Assembly: GCA_036844945.1 (NCBI GenBank)
Contig: DAIUEV010000006.1
Span: 1-64,000, forward strand
Direction of reading: 5' to 3'
Source: Palsa-461 sp036844945
GTDB lineage: Bacteria; Actinomycetota; Acidimicrobiia; Acidimicrobiales; RAAP-2
Length of the DNA stretch: 64,000 bases
The position numbers and the translations under genes are program-made. The notes beneath the pieces were generated by a model. It saw only the letters and a program-made list of their open reading frames with translations, did not search any database and was not told the DNA's origin. Of the stretch, positions 17,233 through 26,315 are shown in pieces (the first letter of the stretch is position 1; each line of letters starts with the position of its first letter).

Positions 17233-18324
17233 ATGAGCTTCCAGCCGTATGAGCGGCCGATCCGGACCGCCATCGTCGGCCTGGGCCGGATCTACGACCT
17301 GAACGTGAGGGCGTATCTGGACAACCCCGAGGCTGAGGTGGTCGCACTGGTCGACCCCGACACCGAGCGACGGGACCAGCGCGCGGCCGATTGGCCCGGC
17401 GTGCCGACCTTCGCCACCGCGGCCGAGCTGGCCAAGGCCCGTGTGGAGGTCGACGCCGTGGAGGCCTTGTTGCCCATCCCGCTCCATGTCGACGGGGTGC
17501 TCGAGCTCCTCGGGAACGGCTGGCACGTCAATCTGCAGAAGCCGCTGTGCAACGACCTCGCCGGGGCGGAGCGATTGCGCGACGCCGCCCTCGACCACGA
17601 CCGGATCGTGCGGGTCATGGAGAACTACCTCTTCTACGAACCCCTGCTGAAGCTGAAGGAGATCGTCGACTCGGGCGAGCTCGGAGAGATCGCCGGCTAC
17701 CACATGAAGATGGTCGGTAGCGGCCGCGGCGGCTGGGACGTGCCGGCGAGCACCTGGGACTGGCAGTTCGCCCAGATGCGAGAGGGGCGGGGCATCCTCG
17801 TCTTCGACGACGGGTGGCACAAGTTCTCGACCGCCCGGTGGCTGTTCGGCCCCGTCCGCGAGGTGCGGGCCTGGATCGGCTCGACCGAGGTGTTCCCGAC
17901 CATCGAGATCGACGCGCCGACCACCGTCGTCTGGGAACACGAGAACGGGATCCGCGGCGTGTGGGACGTGACGCTCGCCCCGGACCTGTACCTGCGGTCG
18001 GACTACTACACGAACGACGAGCGGTGGGAGGTGACCGGCCGACGGGGTTTCGCCCGGGTCAACCGGTGCACCGGCCGGGGGATCCAGGAGCCGAGCTTCG
18101 AGGTCTACGTCGACGGCGAGCTGCGGTCGTTCCACGCGCTGGACGACGACTGGGCCAGCAGCTTCCGGGACTCCGGACGCCACTGGCTGCGCTGGCTGCG
18201 CGGCGGCGAGGGGCCGCTCTTGTGGTCGCTCGACGACGCTCTCGACGTGCTCCGTTTCGCGCTGGCCGCCTACGAAAGCAGCGCGGCGGGCGGCAAGGGC
18301 GTCGACCCGGCGTCGCTCGGGTAA
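17233..18324 (+). CDS. Gfo/Idh/MocA family oxidoreductase
   Basis: This 363-residue NAD(P)-dependent oxidoreductase has an N-terminal Rossmann domain (AIVGLGRIYDLNVRAYL, with GxGxxx slightly altered to GLGRIY), the VEALLPIPLHV strand and the conserved LQKPL of the EKP-type motif, where Lys is the catalytic base. The C-terminal alpha/beta domain is open and sheet-forming. Members reduce or oxidise sugars, inositols or related ketones. The ATG at 17233 is fixed by GGGGAGGTGGG immediately upstream. LQKPL differs from the common EKP by replacing Glu with Gln. The substrate is unknown. Confidence 0.85.
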   Translation: MSFQPYERPIRTAIVGLGRIYDLNVRAYLDNPEAEVVALVDPDTERRDQRAADWPGVPTFATAAELAKARVEVDAVEALLPIPLHVDGVLELLGNGWHVNLQKPLCNDLAGAERLRDAALDHDRIVRVMENYLFYEPLLKLKEIVDSGELGEIAGYHMKMVGSGRGGWDVPASTWDWQFAQMREGRGILVFDDGWHKFSTARWLFGPVREVRAWIGSTEVFPTIEIDAPTTVVWEHENGIRGVWDVTLAPDLYLRSDYYTNDERWEVTGRRGFARVNRCTGRGIQEPSFEVYVDGELRSFHALDDDWASSFRDSGRHWLRWLRGGEGPLLWSLDDALDVLRFALAAYESSAAGGKGVDPASLG

Positions 18325-18336
18325 GACCGAGCCGCC

Positions 18337-19392
18337 TCAGACCGAGTCGACGAGCTTCTTCACCGTCTCCAGCACGTCGACCGGGCGCTGGCCGCCGGTC
18401 GGGACCGGCGCCACCTGGAGGTGGGTGACCCCGGCCTCGGCGTAGGCGGCGATCCGCTCGGCCACCCACTTCTCTGGCCCGCACAGCGACATCGACTCGA
18501 TCAGCCCGGCCGGGATCGCCGCCTCGGCCTCGGCCTTCTTCCCCGACAGGTAGAGGTCCTGGACCTCCTCGGCCTCCTTCTCGTATCCGTAGCGGCGGAC
18601 CAGGTCGTTGTAGAAGTTCTGGCCCCGGGCGCCCATGCCCCCGACGTACAGGGCGAGCTGGGGTCGGGACCGCTCGCGCAGCGCCACGACGTCGTCGCCC
18701 TCGCCGATCGCCACCATGCCGCCCGCGGTGATCTGAAGCGGCCCGAGCGCCGGGTCACGCTTGGACCGACCGGCGGCCAGGGCGTCGCCCCAGACCGCAG
18801 CGGCCTTGTCCGGCGCGAAGAAGATGGGGATCCACCCCTCGGCGACCTCCGCCGTCATGGCCACGTTCTTCTCGCCGATCGAGGCGACCCACACCGGGAT
18901 CCGCGACCGGACCGGGTGCCCGATGATCTTGAGCGGCTTGCCGAGCCCGGTGCCCTGGCCGGCCGGCAGCGGGACCCGGAGCGTCCGGCCCTCGTAGCTG
19001 AGCGGCTCCTCGCGGGCCCACACCTTGCGGCAGATGTCGATCGTCTCGCGGGTGCGCTGCAGCGGCGCCTCGTAGGCGACGCCGTGCCAGCCCTCGATGA
19101 CCTGGGGTCCGGAGGCGCCCAGCCCGAGGTGGAACCGGCCCTCGCTCAGCGCGTCGAGGCCCGCCGCGGTCATCGCGATGAGCGCGGGGGTCCGCGAGTA
19201 GATCGGGAGGATGGCCGAACCGATCTCGACCCGCTCGGTCAGGCCGGCGATGTAGCCCATCAGGCTGGGGGAGTCGTACCCATAGGCCTCGGCGACCCAC
19301 ACGAGGTCGAGACCGGCGTGCTCGAACTCGGCCACCTGCCGGGCCGCCTCGCGGAACCCCCCGTCGTACCGGAGCATCGTGGCGATCTTCAC
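18337..19392 (-). CDS. LLM-class, probably F420-dependent oxidoreductase
   Basis: This 351-residue member of the luciferase-like monooxygenase superfamily is a TIM barrel. It shows FEHAGLDLVWVAEAYGYD, the usual second strand and helix, and RFHLGLGASGPQVIEGWHG, the cofactor-binding loop of the F420-using branch. The C-terminal THLQVAPVPTGGQRP matches actinobacterial enzymes of the F420 type. It would transfer hydride between reduced F420 and an unknown substrate. The GTG at 19392 (VKIATMLRYDGG) is chosen because it begins the barrel and follows a purine-rich GAGAGGGGG. It is convergent with the preceding oxidoreductase, with a 12-base gap. Confidence 0.88.
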   Translation of the reverse strand: MKIATMLRYDGGFREAARQVAEFEHAGLDLVWVAEAYGYDSPSLMGYIAGLTERVEIGSAILPIYSRTPALIAMTAAGLDALSEGRFHLGLGASGPQVIEGWHGVAYEAPLQRTRETIDICRKVWAREEPLSYEGRTLRVPLPAGQGTGLGKPLKIIGHPVRSRIPVWVASIGEKNVAMTAEVAEGWIPIFFAPDKAAAVWGDALAAGRSKRDPALGPLQITAGGMVAIGEGDDVVALRERSRPQLALYVGGMGARGQNFYNDLVRRYGYEKEAEEVQDLYLSGKKAEAEAAIPAGLIESMSLCGPEKWVAERIAAYAEAGVTHLQVAPVPTGGQRPVDVLETVKKLVDSV

Positions 19393-19482
19393 CGGGCCCC
19401 CTCTCGTCTCGTCCGGGCCGCGCCCGTGACTGCCCCGATCGTGCCACCACCGGCGGGGCGCCCGCACCCCGCGGTACTCGGA

Positions 19483-20019
19483 CTACCCGGCCCGGCGCGC
19501 GTAGAGGTCGCGCAGGAGCCCCACCTCGGCGCCGTGGTGGGACAGCTCGTGGAGCACGTGCAATGCCAGGTCGACCGTGTTCGCGGTCGCGTACGGGCCC
19601 CACTTCGGCCCGATCGGGCTCCACCACCGCTCCTCGTCGATCGTCTCGATGCCCTCCCGCCACGGGCGGTAGTTGGCCTCGCAGTAGGAGGGGACCTCGG
19701 CCGCCAAGCCGGGGAACGTGAGATCCTGCGCGGTCAGCGTGCCGTCGCCGAACAGCCGGTCGGCGAAGCCCCCGATCGCCATCCCGGCGATGTGGCCGAT
19801 CCTCCAGGCGATGGTGGTGATGGGCGCGGGCTCCGGGGCGGGCGAGTTGCCGCTCGCGCCGTCGATCCTCCACACGCCGTGCTCGTCGGGGTGGATCGAC
19901 CAGCACCCCTCGACCGGCTCCCACAGGTACTCGTCGTCGGTCAGGCCGTCGAGTCGGTGGACGAACTGCCCCCAAACGTGGTCGAAGGCCTCCGCGATCG
20001 AGGTTCCCGTGCGCTCCAT
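19483..20019 (-). CDS. DinB-superfamily protein
   Basis: This 178-residue four-helix protein has an N-terminal helix ending in LTDDEYLWEP, the central WRIGHIAGM supplying the first His ligand, and the C-terminal LHVLHELSHHGAEVGLLRDLY with the clustered His of the DinB metal site. Many actinobacterial members of this size act as mycothiol-dependent transferases or remain uncharacterised. The ATG at 20019 has no ribosome site. It lies downstream of kdpE on the same strand with 45 bases between, so it may be transcribed with kdpDE by read-through. Confidence 0.85.
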   Translation of the reverse strand: MERTGTSIAEAFDHVWGQFVHRLDGLTDDEYLWEPVEGCWSIHPDEHGVWRIDGASGNSPAPEPAPITTIAWRIGHIAGMAIGGFADRLFGDGTLTAQDLTFPGLAAEVPSYCEANYRPWREGIETIDEERWWSPIGPKWGPYATANTVDLALHVLHELSHHGAEVGLLRDLYARRAG

Positions 20020-20064
20020 GCGCCCATTCCACTCGACCGCTGCGACGCGGGTTCGCCCGGGTCC

Positions 20065-20766
20065 TCAGGCACTCCCGTGGGACGGCGCCGGGTCGGGCTC
20101 GAGCACGTAGCCGATCCCGGGGGCGGTGCGGATCAGGCGGCCGGGGGCATCGCCGAGCTTCTGGCGGAGCCGGTGGATATAGGCGTGCAGGTACTGGGAC
20201 TCGCGCCCGTACCCCGGACCCCAGACTGCCGACAGGATCATCTCGTGGGTGCAGGTCCTCCCCGCGTGGCCGGCCAGGAAGGCCAGGACGGCGAACTCCC
20301 GGGCGGTCAACTCGACCCTTCGGCCGGTCAGGAGTGTCTCCCGATGGACGAGGTCGAGCTCGAGCTCGCCCACCGACAGCGTCTGGGGACGCGACCCGTT
20401 CGGTTCGAGCGGTCGGCGGAGCGCCACTCGGAGGCGGGCCTCGAGCTCGGCCATCCCGAAGGGTTTGGTGACGTAGTCGTTGGCGCCTCCGTCGAGCGCG
20501 GCGACTTTCCGATCCTCGGTCTCGATGGCCGACAGGACGATGATCGGGACCTCGCTCCACTGCCGGATGCGGCGGCACACCTCGACCCCGTCGATATCGG
20601 GAAGCCCGAGGTCGAGGATCACGATGTCAGGCGACAACCGCGCCGTAGTTGAGATGCCCTGCTCGCCGTTGGCCGCGGTGAGCACCTCGTGCCCCCCAGC
20701 CCGAAGTCCGAGCCGGAGGGCCCGGAGCAGAGCCGGGTCGTCGTCGATGACGAGCACGGTCGCCAC
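20065..20766 (-). CDS. kdpE: KdpE response regulator
   Basis: This 233-residue OmpR/PhoB-type response regulator has a receiver domain (1-118) with the acidic pocket DDD at 8-10, phospho-acceptor Asp52 (VILDLGLPD) and Lys101 (TKPFG). A winged-helix DNA-binding domain follows, with the recognition and wing segment SQYLHAYIHRLRQKLG and RTAPGIGYVL. This is the KdpE pattern, which activates the high-affinity potassium pump. The GTG start at 20766 shares a base with the stop of the kinase gene, so the pair is translationally coupled. It should bind the TTCAGA repeats found upstream of the kdp structural genes. Confidence 0.93.
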   Translation of the reverse strand: MATVLVIDDDPALLRALRLGLRAGGHEVLTAANGEQGISTTARLSPDIVILDLGLPDIDGVEVCRRIRQWSEVPIIVLSAIETEDRKVAALDGGANDYVTKPFGMAELEARLRVALRRPLEPNGSRPQTLSVGELELDLVHRETLLTGRRVELTAREFAVLAFLAGHAGRTCTHEMILSAVWGPGYGRESQYLHAYIHRLRQKLGDAPGRLIRTAPGIGYVLEPDPAPSHGSA

Positions 20767-22223
20767 TACAGGTCCGCCTTGGTGTCCTGATGCACGGGGA
20801 GCGTGAACACAAAACGGGCGCCACCACCTGGGGCGTCCTCCACCCAGATCTTCTGGTGGTGCGCCTCGACGAAGGTCTTGGCGATGGCAAGCCCGAGTCC
20901 GGCCCGACCCCCGGTGTCGAAGCGGACGAAGCTCTGGAACACCGACTCGCGCTCGGCGACCGGCACGCCGTTGCCCCGGTCGGTGACCGAGACGGCCACC
21001 AGGTCGCCGTCGGCACGCCCCGCGATGACGATCGGCGCGCCCGGCGGGGAGTGCCGTTCCGCGTTGTCCACGAGATTGGTGATGACTTGGCCGATGAGCA
21101 CCGCGTCGACGTCCACCTCGGGGAGGGAGTCGAGGCGGTCGAGGCCGACCTCGCGGTCACCGAGGGCCGGTCGCAGCCCCGCCAGTGCCTCCCCGACCAG
21201 GTCGAGCACCGGCTGGGCCCGGATCTCAGGATGGAGGACTCCGCTCTGGTATCGGTTCATGTCGAGGAGGCTGGTGACCAGGCGGGTGAGCCGGTCGGTC
21301 TGCTGGTCCAGGAGCTCGTAGAGCTCGCGGGTGTCGGGACCCGAGAGGCTGGCGTCGGGAGCGAGGAGTGTGGAGGTGGCCACCTTCATGGTGGCGAGAG
21401 GCGTGCGGAGGTCGTGGGACACGGCGCCGACGAGGTCCCGGCGGACCTGGTCGACCTCTTCGAGCAGCCTGGTGCGCTGCGCCTGGGTCCGGAGCTGCAC
21501 CCGTTCGAGAGCGAGGGCGGCGTGGTTGACGAAGGTGCGCAAGAGCGCCCCGTCGGCGGCCGAGGCCGACAGCCCTCGGAATGCCAGCAGGCCGACCGGT
21601 CCGCTCGCCGCCGCGAGCACGAGGGTTTGGAGCCCACCGGCAATTCCCACCCGCACCAGCACGCCCGCTTCCGGCTCGACGGCGGCCAGGTCGGCGGCCG
21701 ACAGCGTCTGGCCGGCCGAGGCGGCCACGGCGAGGCGACCGCCGCCGGGGAGCAACAGCGCGACCCCATCGACGTCGAAGACGGTGTCGATGGCGGTGAC
21801 GATCGTTTCGAGCAGTTCGTCGAGTGAACCGTTCTCGACCAGGAGCTCGGAGAGCGCGAACAACCGCCGGGCTTCCTCCTCCCGTCGCAGGGCGGCACTG
21901 CGGGCTGTCCGGAGATGCGCCGCCACCTGGGCCACCAGGAGCATCACGACCACGTACACGCCGAGAGCCACCCAGTTCTGGCCGTCCCCCACGGTGAGTG
22001 TGTTGTAAGGAGGGATATAGGCGAAGTCGTAGACGAGGAACCCCGAGACCACGCCCGCCACCCCGCCGGGGTAGCCGCCCAGGATCACCCCCACGACCAC
22101 TGGCAACACCAGCACGAGGCCGGCGGTGGCGACGGCGACGTGGGAGCGCCAGGGCAACATCGCCGCCCCGAGGGCGAAGGCGGCCGCCACTCCGACCGCG
22201 GGTCCGGCCAGGCGGGTACGCAC
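20766..22223 (-). CDS. kdpD: KdpD C-terminal half: membrane/GAF histidine kinase
   Basis: This 485-residue protein corresponds to the second half of E. coli KdpD. Residues 1-105 form the four-helix DUF4118 membrane domain (FLVYDFAYIPPYNTLTV). Residues ~120-245 form a GAF domain. HisKA follows with the phospho-accepting His270 in VSHDLRTPLA. The HATPase_c boxes appear as NLVDNAERHSPPG (N box), VTDRGNGVP (G1) and GLGLAIAKTFVEAH (G2). The cytosolic KdpD/Usp sensor half is missing here and is encoded by a separate gene at 27290-28486. The GTG start at 22223 has GACAAT six bases upstream, consistent with a leaderless start. The two halves must act together or independently to control KdpE. Confidence 0.92.
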   Translation of the reverse strand: MRTRLAGPAVGVAAAFALGAAMLPWRSHVAVATAGLVLVLPVVVGVILGGYPGGVAGVVSGFLVYDFAYIPPYNTLTVGDGQNWVALGVYVVVMLLVAQVAAHLRTARSAALRREEEARRLFALSELLVENGSLDELLETIVTAIDTVFDVDGVALLLPGGGRLAVAASAGQTLSAADLAAVEPEAGVLVRVGIAGGLQTLVLAAASGPVGLLAFRGLSASAADGALLRTFVNHAALALERVQLRTQAQRTRLLEEVDQVRRDLVGAVSHDLRTPLATMKVATSTLLAPDASLSGPDTRELYELLDQQTDRLTRLVTSLLDMNRYQSGVLHPEIRAQPVLDLVGEALAGLRPALGDREVGLDRLDSLPEVDVDAVLIGQVITNLVDNAERHSPPGAPIVIAGRADGDLVAVSVTDRGNGVPVAERESVFQSFVRFDTGGRAGLGLAIAKTFVEAHHQKIWVEDAPGGGARFVFTLPVHQDTKADL

Positions 22224-22269
22224 GGGCCCATTGTCCTACAGCCGAGCCAACGGCCGGTCGGGGCGCCGG

Positions 22270-22317
22270 TTCAGAGAATTTTCAGACGATCTGGCCCAAA
22301 TGAAGATCGCGTTCAGC
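22270..22317 (+). promoter_or_regulatory. Putative KdpE binding site (TTCAGA direct repeats)
   Basis: TTCAGA occurs at 22270-22275 and again at 22281-22286, a start-to-start distance of 11 bases, about one helical turn. TTCAGC lies at 22312-22317, a further three turns downstream. Tandem direct repeats one turn apart are the usual target of OmpR/PhoB-type regulators. The AT-richer patch sits in the divergent gap between the kinase gene and the kdp structural genes. Confidence 0.5.
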
Positions 22318-22340
22318 CCGCCGGGTCGAAGATCGACTCC

Positions 22341-22424
22341 GTGGCTGACTTTCTCGTGGTGGTCGGGATCATCGGTTTTGCCGTGGTCATGCTCGGCCTC
22401 GTCTGGGCGCTGGAGCGGGTGTGA
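22341..22424 (+). CDS. 27-residue single-pass membrane micropeptide upstream of kdpF
   Basis: A GTG at 22341 opens a 27-residue frame with one long hydrophobic segment (FLVVVGIIGFAVVMLGLVWAL) and a charged C terminus (ERV). Its stop overlaps the GTG of kdpF (GTGA), so translation of both is coupled. It is not KdpF itself, which follows and has the expected KPEWF end. Similar small membrane peptides precede kdpF in other actinobacteria, to my recollection, but I know of no function. It could be a second KdpF-like stabiliser of the KdpABC complex. The coupling and the clean membrane segment argue that it is real. Confidence 0.6.
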   Translation: MADFLVVVGIIGFAVVMLGLVWALERV

Positions 22425-22510
22425 CGGCGGTCCAGGGGGTCCTGCTTGCGGTGTCGATGGCGGTGTTCATCTACCTGGGCGTGGCCATGTTCAAGCCCGA
22501 GTGGTTTTAG
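22421..22510 (+). CDS. kdpF: KdpF, small subunit of the potassium-transporting ATPase
   Basis: This 29-residue peptide has one transmembrane helix (VLLAVSMAVFIYLGVAMF) and the C-terminal KPEWF, matching the YLxxAMxKPExF end of KdpF. In E. coli KdpF is a lipid-like stabiliser of the KdpABC complex. It starts at a GTG that overlaps the stop of the preceding micropeptide (GTGA). It ends directly before the kdpA ATG with no gap. Confidence 0.88.
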   Translation: MTAVQGVLLAVSMAVFIYLGVAMFKPEWF

Positions 22511-24202
22511 ATGGGCTTCACCTGGACCATCGTTGTCCTTGTCGTCGCCTTAGGGCTCACCTGGCGATACCTGGGCTCGTACATGGCCGCCGTCTTCGAA
22601 GGCCGTGTGCAATTCCTGGCGTGGGCGGAGCGGCCGTTCTACCGCCTCCTCAATACCAGCCCCGAGCAGGAGCAGTCCTGGAAGCGCTACGCCGGCTCGA
22701 CGGTGATCTTCTCCGGCGCGTTCGTCGGTATCGGCTACCTGCTGCTCAGGATTCAAGGGTCGCTGCCGCTCAACCCACAGCACTTGGGCGCCGTCCCGCC
22801 GGCGCTCAGCTTCAACACGATCGTGTCGTTCATGACGAACACGAACTGGCAGAACTACGGCGGAGAGTCGACCATGTCGTACTTCTCCCAAATCGGTGTG
22901 CTCACGGTGCAGCAGTTCGTGAGCGCGGCGGTCGGGATCGCGGTGGCGATCGCGATGGTGCGCGGGTTCTCCCGCCGCAATTCGCCCACGATCGGGAACT
23001 TCTGGGTCGACATCACCCGTTGCATGCTGTACATCCTCCTCCCCATTGCCTTCCTCGCCGGGATCATCGCGGTCGGCCAAGGGGCCGTGCAGACCCTGGC
23101 CGGGCCGGTCGTCGTGCACGATTCGCTGAACGGCGTCACCCAGACCATCGCCCGTGGTCCAGCGGGATTTATGGGACCGATCATGCAACTCGGGACCAAC
23201 GGAGGCGGGTTCTTCAATGTCGACCTGGCCCATCCGTTTGAGAACCCAACGGCGTTCACCAATCTGTTCTACATCTGGCTGACGCTCTCAATCCCGTTCG
23301 CGCTGACCTACACCTTCGGCAAGATGGTCGGCAGCATCCGCCACGGCCGCGCCTTGCTGGCGGCCATGGTGATCATTTTCGGGTGTTGGGTGAGCTTCAC
23401 CGCCTACTCCGAGCACCAGGGCAACCCCGCGGTTGTCGCCGCTGGGGTCACCCAGACCAACACCGGGAACACCGAGGGCAAAGAGGTCCGCTTCGGCGAC
23501 ACGAGCAGTGCCCTCTTCAACATCTCGATGACCCAGACCTCGGACGGTGCCGTCGACAGCCAGACCGACTCGTACAACCCGATGGGCGGCTTCGGCCCCC
23601 TTACCGGCATGATGCTGGGCGAGGTCACCCCCGGCGGGGTGGGAAGCGGGATCTACACGATCCTCATTTACGCCGTCATCGCCGTGTTCATCGGCGGATT
23701 GATGATCGGGCGGACACCCGAGTACCTCGGCAAGAAGATCCAGGCCAAGGAGGTGAAACTGGCCGGGCTCGGGGCGCTCGTCATGCCCCTCATCGTGCTG
23801 GTCATCACCGGCATCGCGGTGTCGATCCACGCTGGTCGGGCCGGCCCACTCAACAGCGGACCTCATGGGTTCAGCGAGATCCTCTACGCCCTCACCTCAC
23901 AGGGGAACAACAACGGATCGGCCATGGCCGGGCTCACCGGGAACACGCCGTTCTACAACGTGGTCGGCGCCATCGACATGCTGATCGGCAGGTTCGGCAT
24001 CATGATCCCGGCCTTGGCTCTGGGTGGGTCGTTGGCGGCCAAGAACACCGTTCCGGTATCCCTCGGGACATTCCGGACCGACAACACCATGTTCATCGGG
24101 TTGGTCATCGGCGTGATCTTGATCATCGGCGGCCTGACCTTCTTCCCAGCAGTGTCGCTCGGCCCGATCGTCGAGCAGTTGAGCCATGGAAAGTTCTTCT
24201 AA
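22511..24202 (+). CDS. kdpA: KdpA, potassium-binding channel-like subunit
   Basis: This 563-residue membrane protein of the superfamily of K+ transporters selects potassium for the KdpFABC pump. The four pore-loop regions are recognisable: SFMTNTNWQNYGGE, QLGTNGGGFFN, the NPMGGFGPL segment and TSQGNNNGSAMAG. About ten hydrophobic segments are present. It begins directly at the kdpF stop, and its own stop shares a base with the kdpB start. The length matches the family (about 560). Expression should be induced under potassium limitation through KdpDE. Confidence 0.96.
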   Translation: MGFTWTIVVLVVALGLTWRYLGSYMAAVFEGRVQFLAWAERPFYRLLNTSPEQEQSWKRYAGSTVIFSGAFVGIGYLLLRIQGSLPLNPQHLGAVPPALSFNTIVSFMTNTNWQNYGGESTMSYFSQIGVLTVQQFVSAAVGIAVAIAMVRGFSRRNSPTIGNFWVDITRCMLYILLPIAFLAGIIAVGQGAVQTLAGPVVVHDSLNGVTQTIARGPAGFMGPIMQLGTNGGGFFNVDLAHPFENPTAFTNLFYIWLTLSIPFALTYTFGKMVGSIRHGRALLAAMVIIFGCWVSFTAYSEHQGNPAVVAAGVTQTNTGNTEGKEVRFGDTSSALFNISMTQTSDGAVDSQTDSYNPMGGFGPLTGMMLGEVTPGGVGSGIYTILIYAVIAVFIGGLMIGRTPEYLGKKIQAKEVKLAGLGALVMPLIVLVITGIAVSIHAGRAGPLNSGPHGFSEILYALTSQGNNNGSAMAGLTGNTPFYNVVGAIDMLIGRFGIMIPALALGGSLAAKNTVPVSLGTFRTDNTMFIGLVIGVILIIGGLTFFPAVSLGPIVEQLSHGKFF

Positions 24203-26301
24203 TGCCTGCCCCTGAGACCGAAGGTATGCAACCAAACGGCACGATGACCGCTCCGAGCGCTGGAGCCGGCCCGACGCTGGCGCACGGCGTCGCCCAGGCG
24301 CGGAGCCTCTTCGACCGGGAGATCCTCGGCAAGGCCGCGATTGACTCGTTCAAGAAGCTCCTTCCCACGGTGCAGATCAAGAACCCGGTGATGTTCGTGG
24401 TCCTCGTCGGCACCATCGTGACTTTCATCGAGGCCATCGCTCACCCGGGGATCTTCACCTGGAGCATCACGATCTGGCTCTTCCTGACGGTGATGTTCGC
24501 CAACTTCGCCGAGGCCATGGCCGAGGGCAGGGGCAAGGCCCAGGCCGACACTCTGAGGCGGATGCGCGCGGAGACCGAGGCACGCCGGCTTCTACCAGAT
24601 GGAACCGAGGAGCGTGTCGCCGCATCAGCGCTGGCAAAGGGTGATCTGGTCGTCTGTGAAGCCAACGACCTGATCCCTTCCGATGGTGAGATCGTCGAGG
24701 GAATCGCATCGGTCGACGAGTCCGCCATCACCGGGGAGTCCGCCCCGGTCATCCGAGAGTCGGGAGGTGACCGTTCGGCTGTTACCGGGGGGACCAAGGT
24801 GCTCTCCGACCGTATCGTCGTGCGGATCACGGCAGAGCGCGGCCACACGTTCCTCGACCGCATGATCATGCTCGTAGAGGGGGCCAACCGCCAGAGGACA
24901 CCCAACGAGATCGCCCTCACGATCCTCCTGGCGGTGCTGACGATCGTGTTCCTCCCTGTGGTGGTGACCCTCCAAACGTTCGCCCACTACTCCGGGGCGA
25001 CCGTGTCGGTGGTCATCTTGGTCTCACTCCTCGTGTGCCTGATCCCGACCACCATTGGTGCCCTGCTGTCGGCGATCGGCATCGCGGGAATGGATCGCCT
25101 GGTGCAGCGAAACGTGCTCGCCATGAGCGGTCGAGCGGTGGAGGCGGCGGGTGACGTCCAGACGTTGCTCCTCGACAAGACGGGCACCATCACGATGGGC
25201 AACCGTATGGCCTCGGATTTCTATCCAGTCGGCGGGCACAGCGAAGAGGAGGTGGCGGACGCCGCGCAGCTCGCCTCCTTGGCCGACGAGACACCCGAGG
25301 GTCGTTCCATCGTCGTCCTGGCGAAGGAGCGCTTTTCGATCCGGGAGCGCGAGATGGGCGCTGGGCACGCTTTCATCCCCTTCTCGGCAACCACGCGTAT
25401 GTCGGGAATCGATGTGGATGATCGCAAGATCCGGAAGGGGGCCGTCGATTCCGTTAAGCGCTGGGCGACCGAGCAAGGGGGCACCGTCCCTTCTGATCTC
25501 GACCCGATTGTTGACCGGATCTCCCGCGCCGGGTCGACCCCGCTGGTGGTCGCCGAAGGCCAGGAGCTGCTCGGCGTCATCGAGCTGAAGGACGTGGTGA
25601 AGCAGGGCATCCGGGAGAAGTTCGACGAGATGCGCGCGCTCGGGATCCGTACGGTGATGATCACCGGGGACAACCCGCTGACCGCGGCTGCGATCGCGCA
25701 AGAGGCGGGAGTCGACGACTTCTTGGCCGAAGCGACTCCTGAGGCGAAGATGGCCCTGATCAAGTCCGAGCAAGAGGGCGGGAAACTCGTCGCGATGACC
25801 GGCGACGGCACCAACGACGCCCCAGCTCTCGCCCAGGCCGACGTCGGAGTGGCCATGAACACCGGGACGACCGCGGCCAAGGAGGCCGGGAACATGGTCG
25901 ATCTCGACTCCAACCCGACGAAATTGATCGACGTGGTGGAGATCGGCAAGCAGCTGTTGATCACCCGTGGCTCGCTCACCACCTTCTCGATCGCCAACGA
26001 CGTGGCCAAGTACTTCGCCATCATCCCGGCTCTGTTTGCAGCCACGTATCCGCAGCTCCAGACCCTCAATATCATGAAGCTGCACAGTCCGGAGTCGGCC
26101 GTGCTCTCGGCGGTGATCTTCAACGCCCTGGTGATCGTGGCCCTCATCCCGCTCGCATTGCGGGGCGTCAGGTTCCGGGCGACCACCTCGGCAGCCATCC
26201 TGCGCCGCAACGTCTGGATTTATGGGGTCGGCGGAATCGTGGCTCCGTTCATCTTCATCAAGCTGATCGACCTCATCCTGGTCGCTCTTCACGCTTACTG
26301 A
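24202..26301 (+). CDS. kdpB: KdpB, P-type ATPase subunit
   Basis: This 699-residue P-type ATPase is the energising subunit of KdpFABC. Visible motifs include the actuator loop AITGESAPV, where the Ser is the inhibitory phosphorylation site known from E. coli, the phosphorylation motif DKTGT with Asp at about residue 325, and the hinge MTGDGTNDAPALAQADVGVAMN. The membrane helices and a short N-terminal extension rich in Ala/Pro/Gly are also visible. The ATG at 24202 overlaps the kdpA stop by one base. It converts ATP hydrolysis into K+ transport through KdpA. Confidence 0.96.
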   Translation: MPAPETEGMQPNGTMTAPSAGAGPTLAHGVAQARSLFDREILGKAAIDSFKKLLPTVQIKNPVMFVVLVGTIVTFIEAIAHPGIFTWSITIWLFLTVMFANFAEAMAEGRGKAQADTLRRMRAETEARRLLPDGTEERVAASALAKGDLVVCEANDLIPSDGEIVEGIASVDESAITGESAPVIRESGGDRSAVTGGTKVLSDRIVVRITAERGHTFLDRMIMLVEGANRQRTPNEIALTILLAVLTIVFLPVVVTLQTFAHYSGATVSVVILVSLLVCLIPTTIGALLSAIGIAGMDRLVQRNVLAMSGRAVEAAGDVQTLLLDKTGTITMGNRMASDFYPVGGHSEEEVADAAQLASLADETPEGRSIVVLAKERFSIREREMGAGHAFIPFSATTRMSGIDVDDRKIRKGAVDSVKRWATEQGGTVPSDLDPIVDRISRAGSTPLVVAEGQELLGVIELKDVVKQGIREKFDEMRALGIRTVMITGDNPLTAAAIAQEAGVDDFLAEATPEAKMALIKSEQEGGKLVAMTGDGTNDAPALAQADVGVAMNTGTTAAKEAGNMVDLDSNPTKLIDVVEIGKQLLITRGSLTTFSIANDVAKYFAIIPALFAATYPQLQTLNIMKLHSPESAVLSAVIFNALVIVALIPLALRGVRFRATTSAAILRRNVWIYGVGGIVAPFIFIKLIDLILVALHAY

Positions 26302-26315
26302 TCGCGAGCCCTCAC

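Noticed and set aside
18421..20652. A 743-codon plus-strand frame opposite LLM, DinB and kdpE genes
   Set aside because: It runs antisense through three genes with conserved motifs; product is low-complexity.
22341..22424. Calling the 27-residue peptide kdpF
   Set aside because: The next coupled frame (22421-22510) carries the KdpF-like KPEWF end and abuts kdpA.
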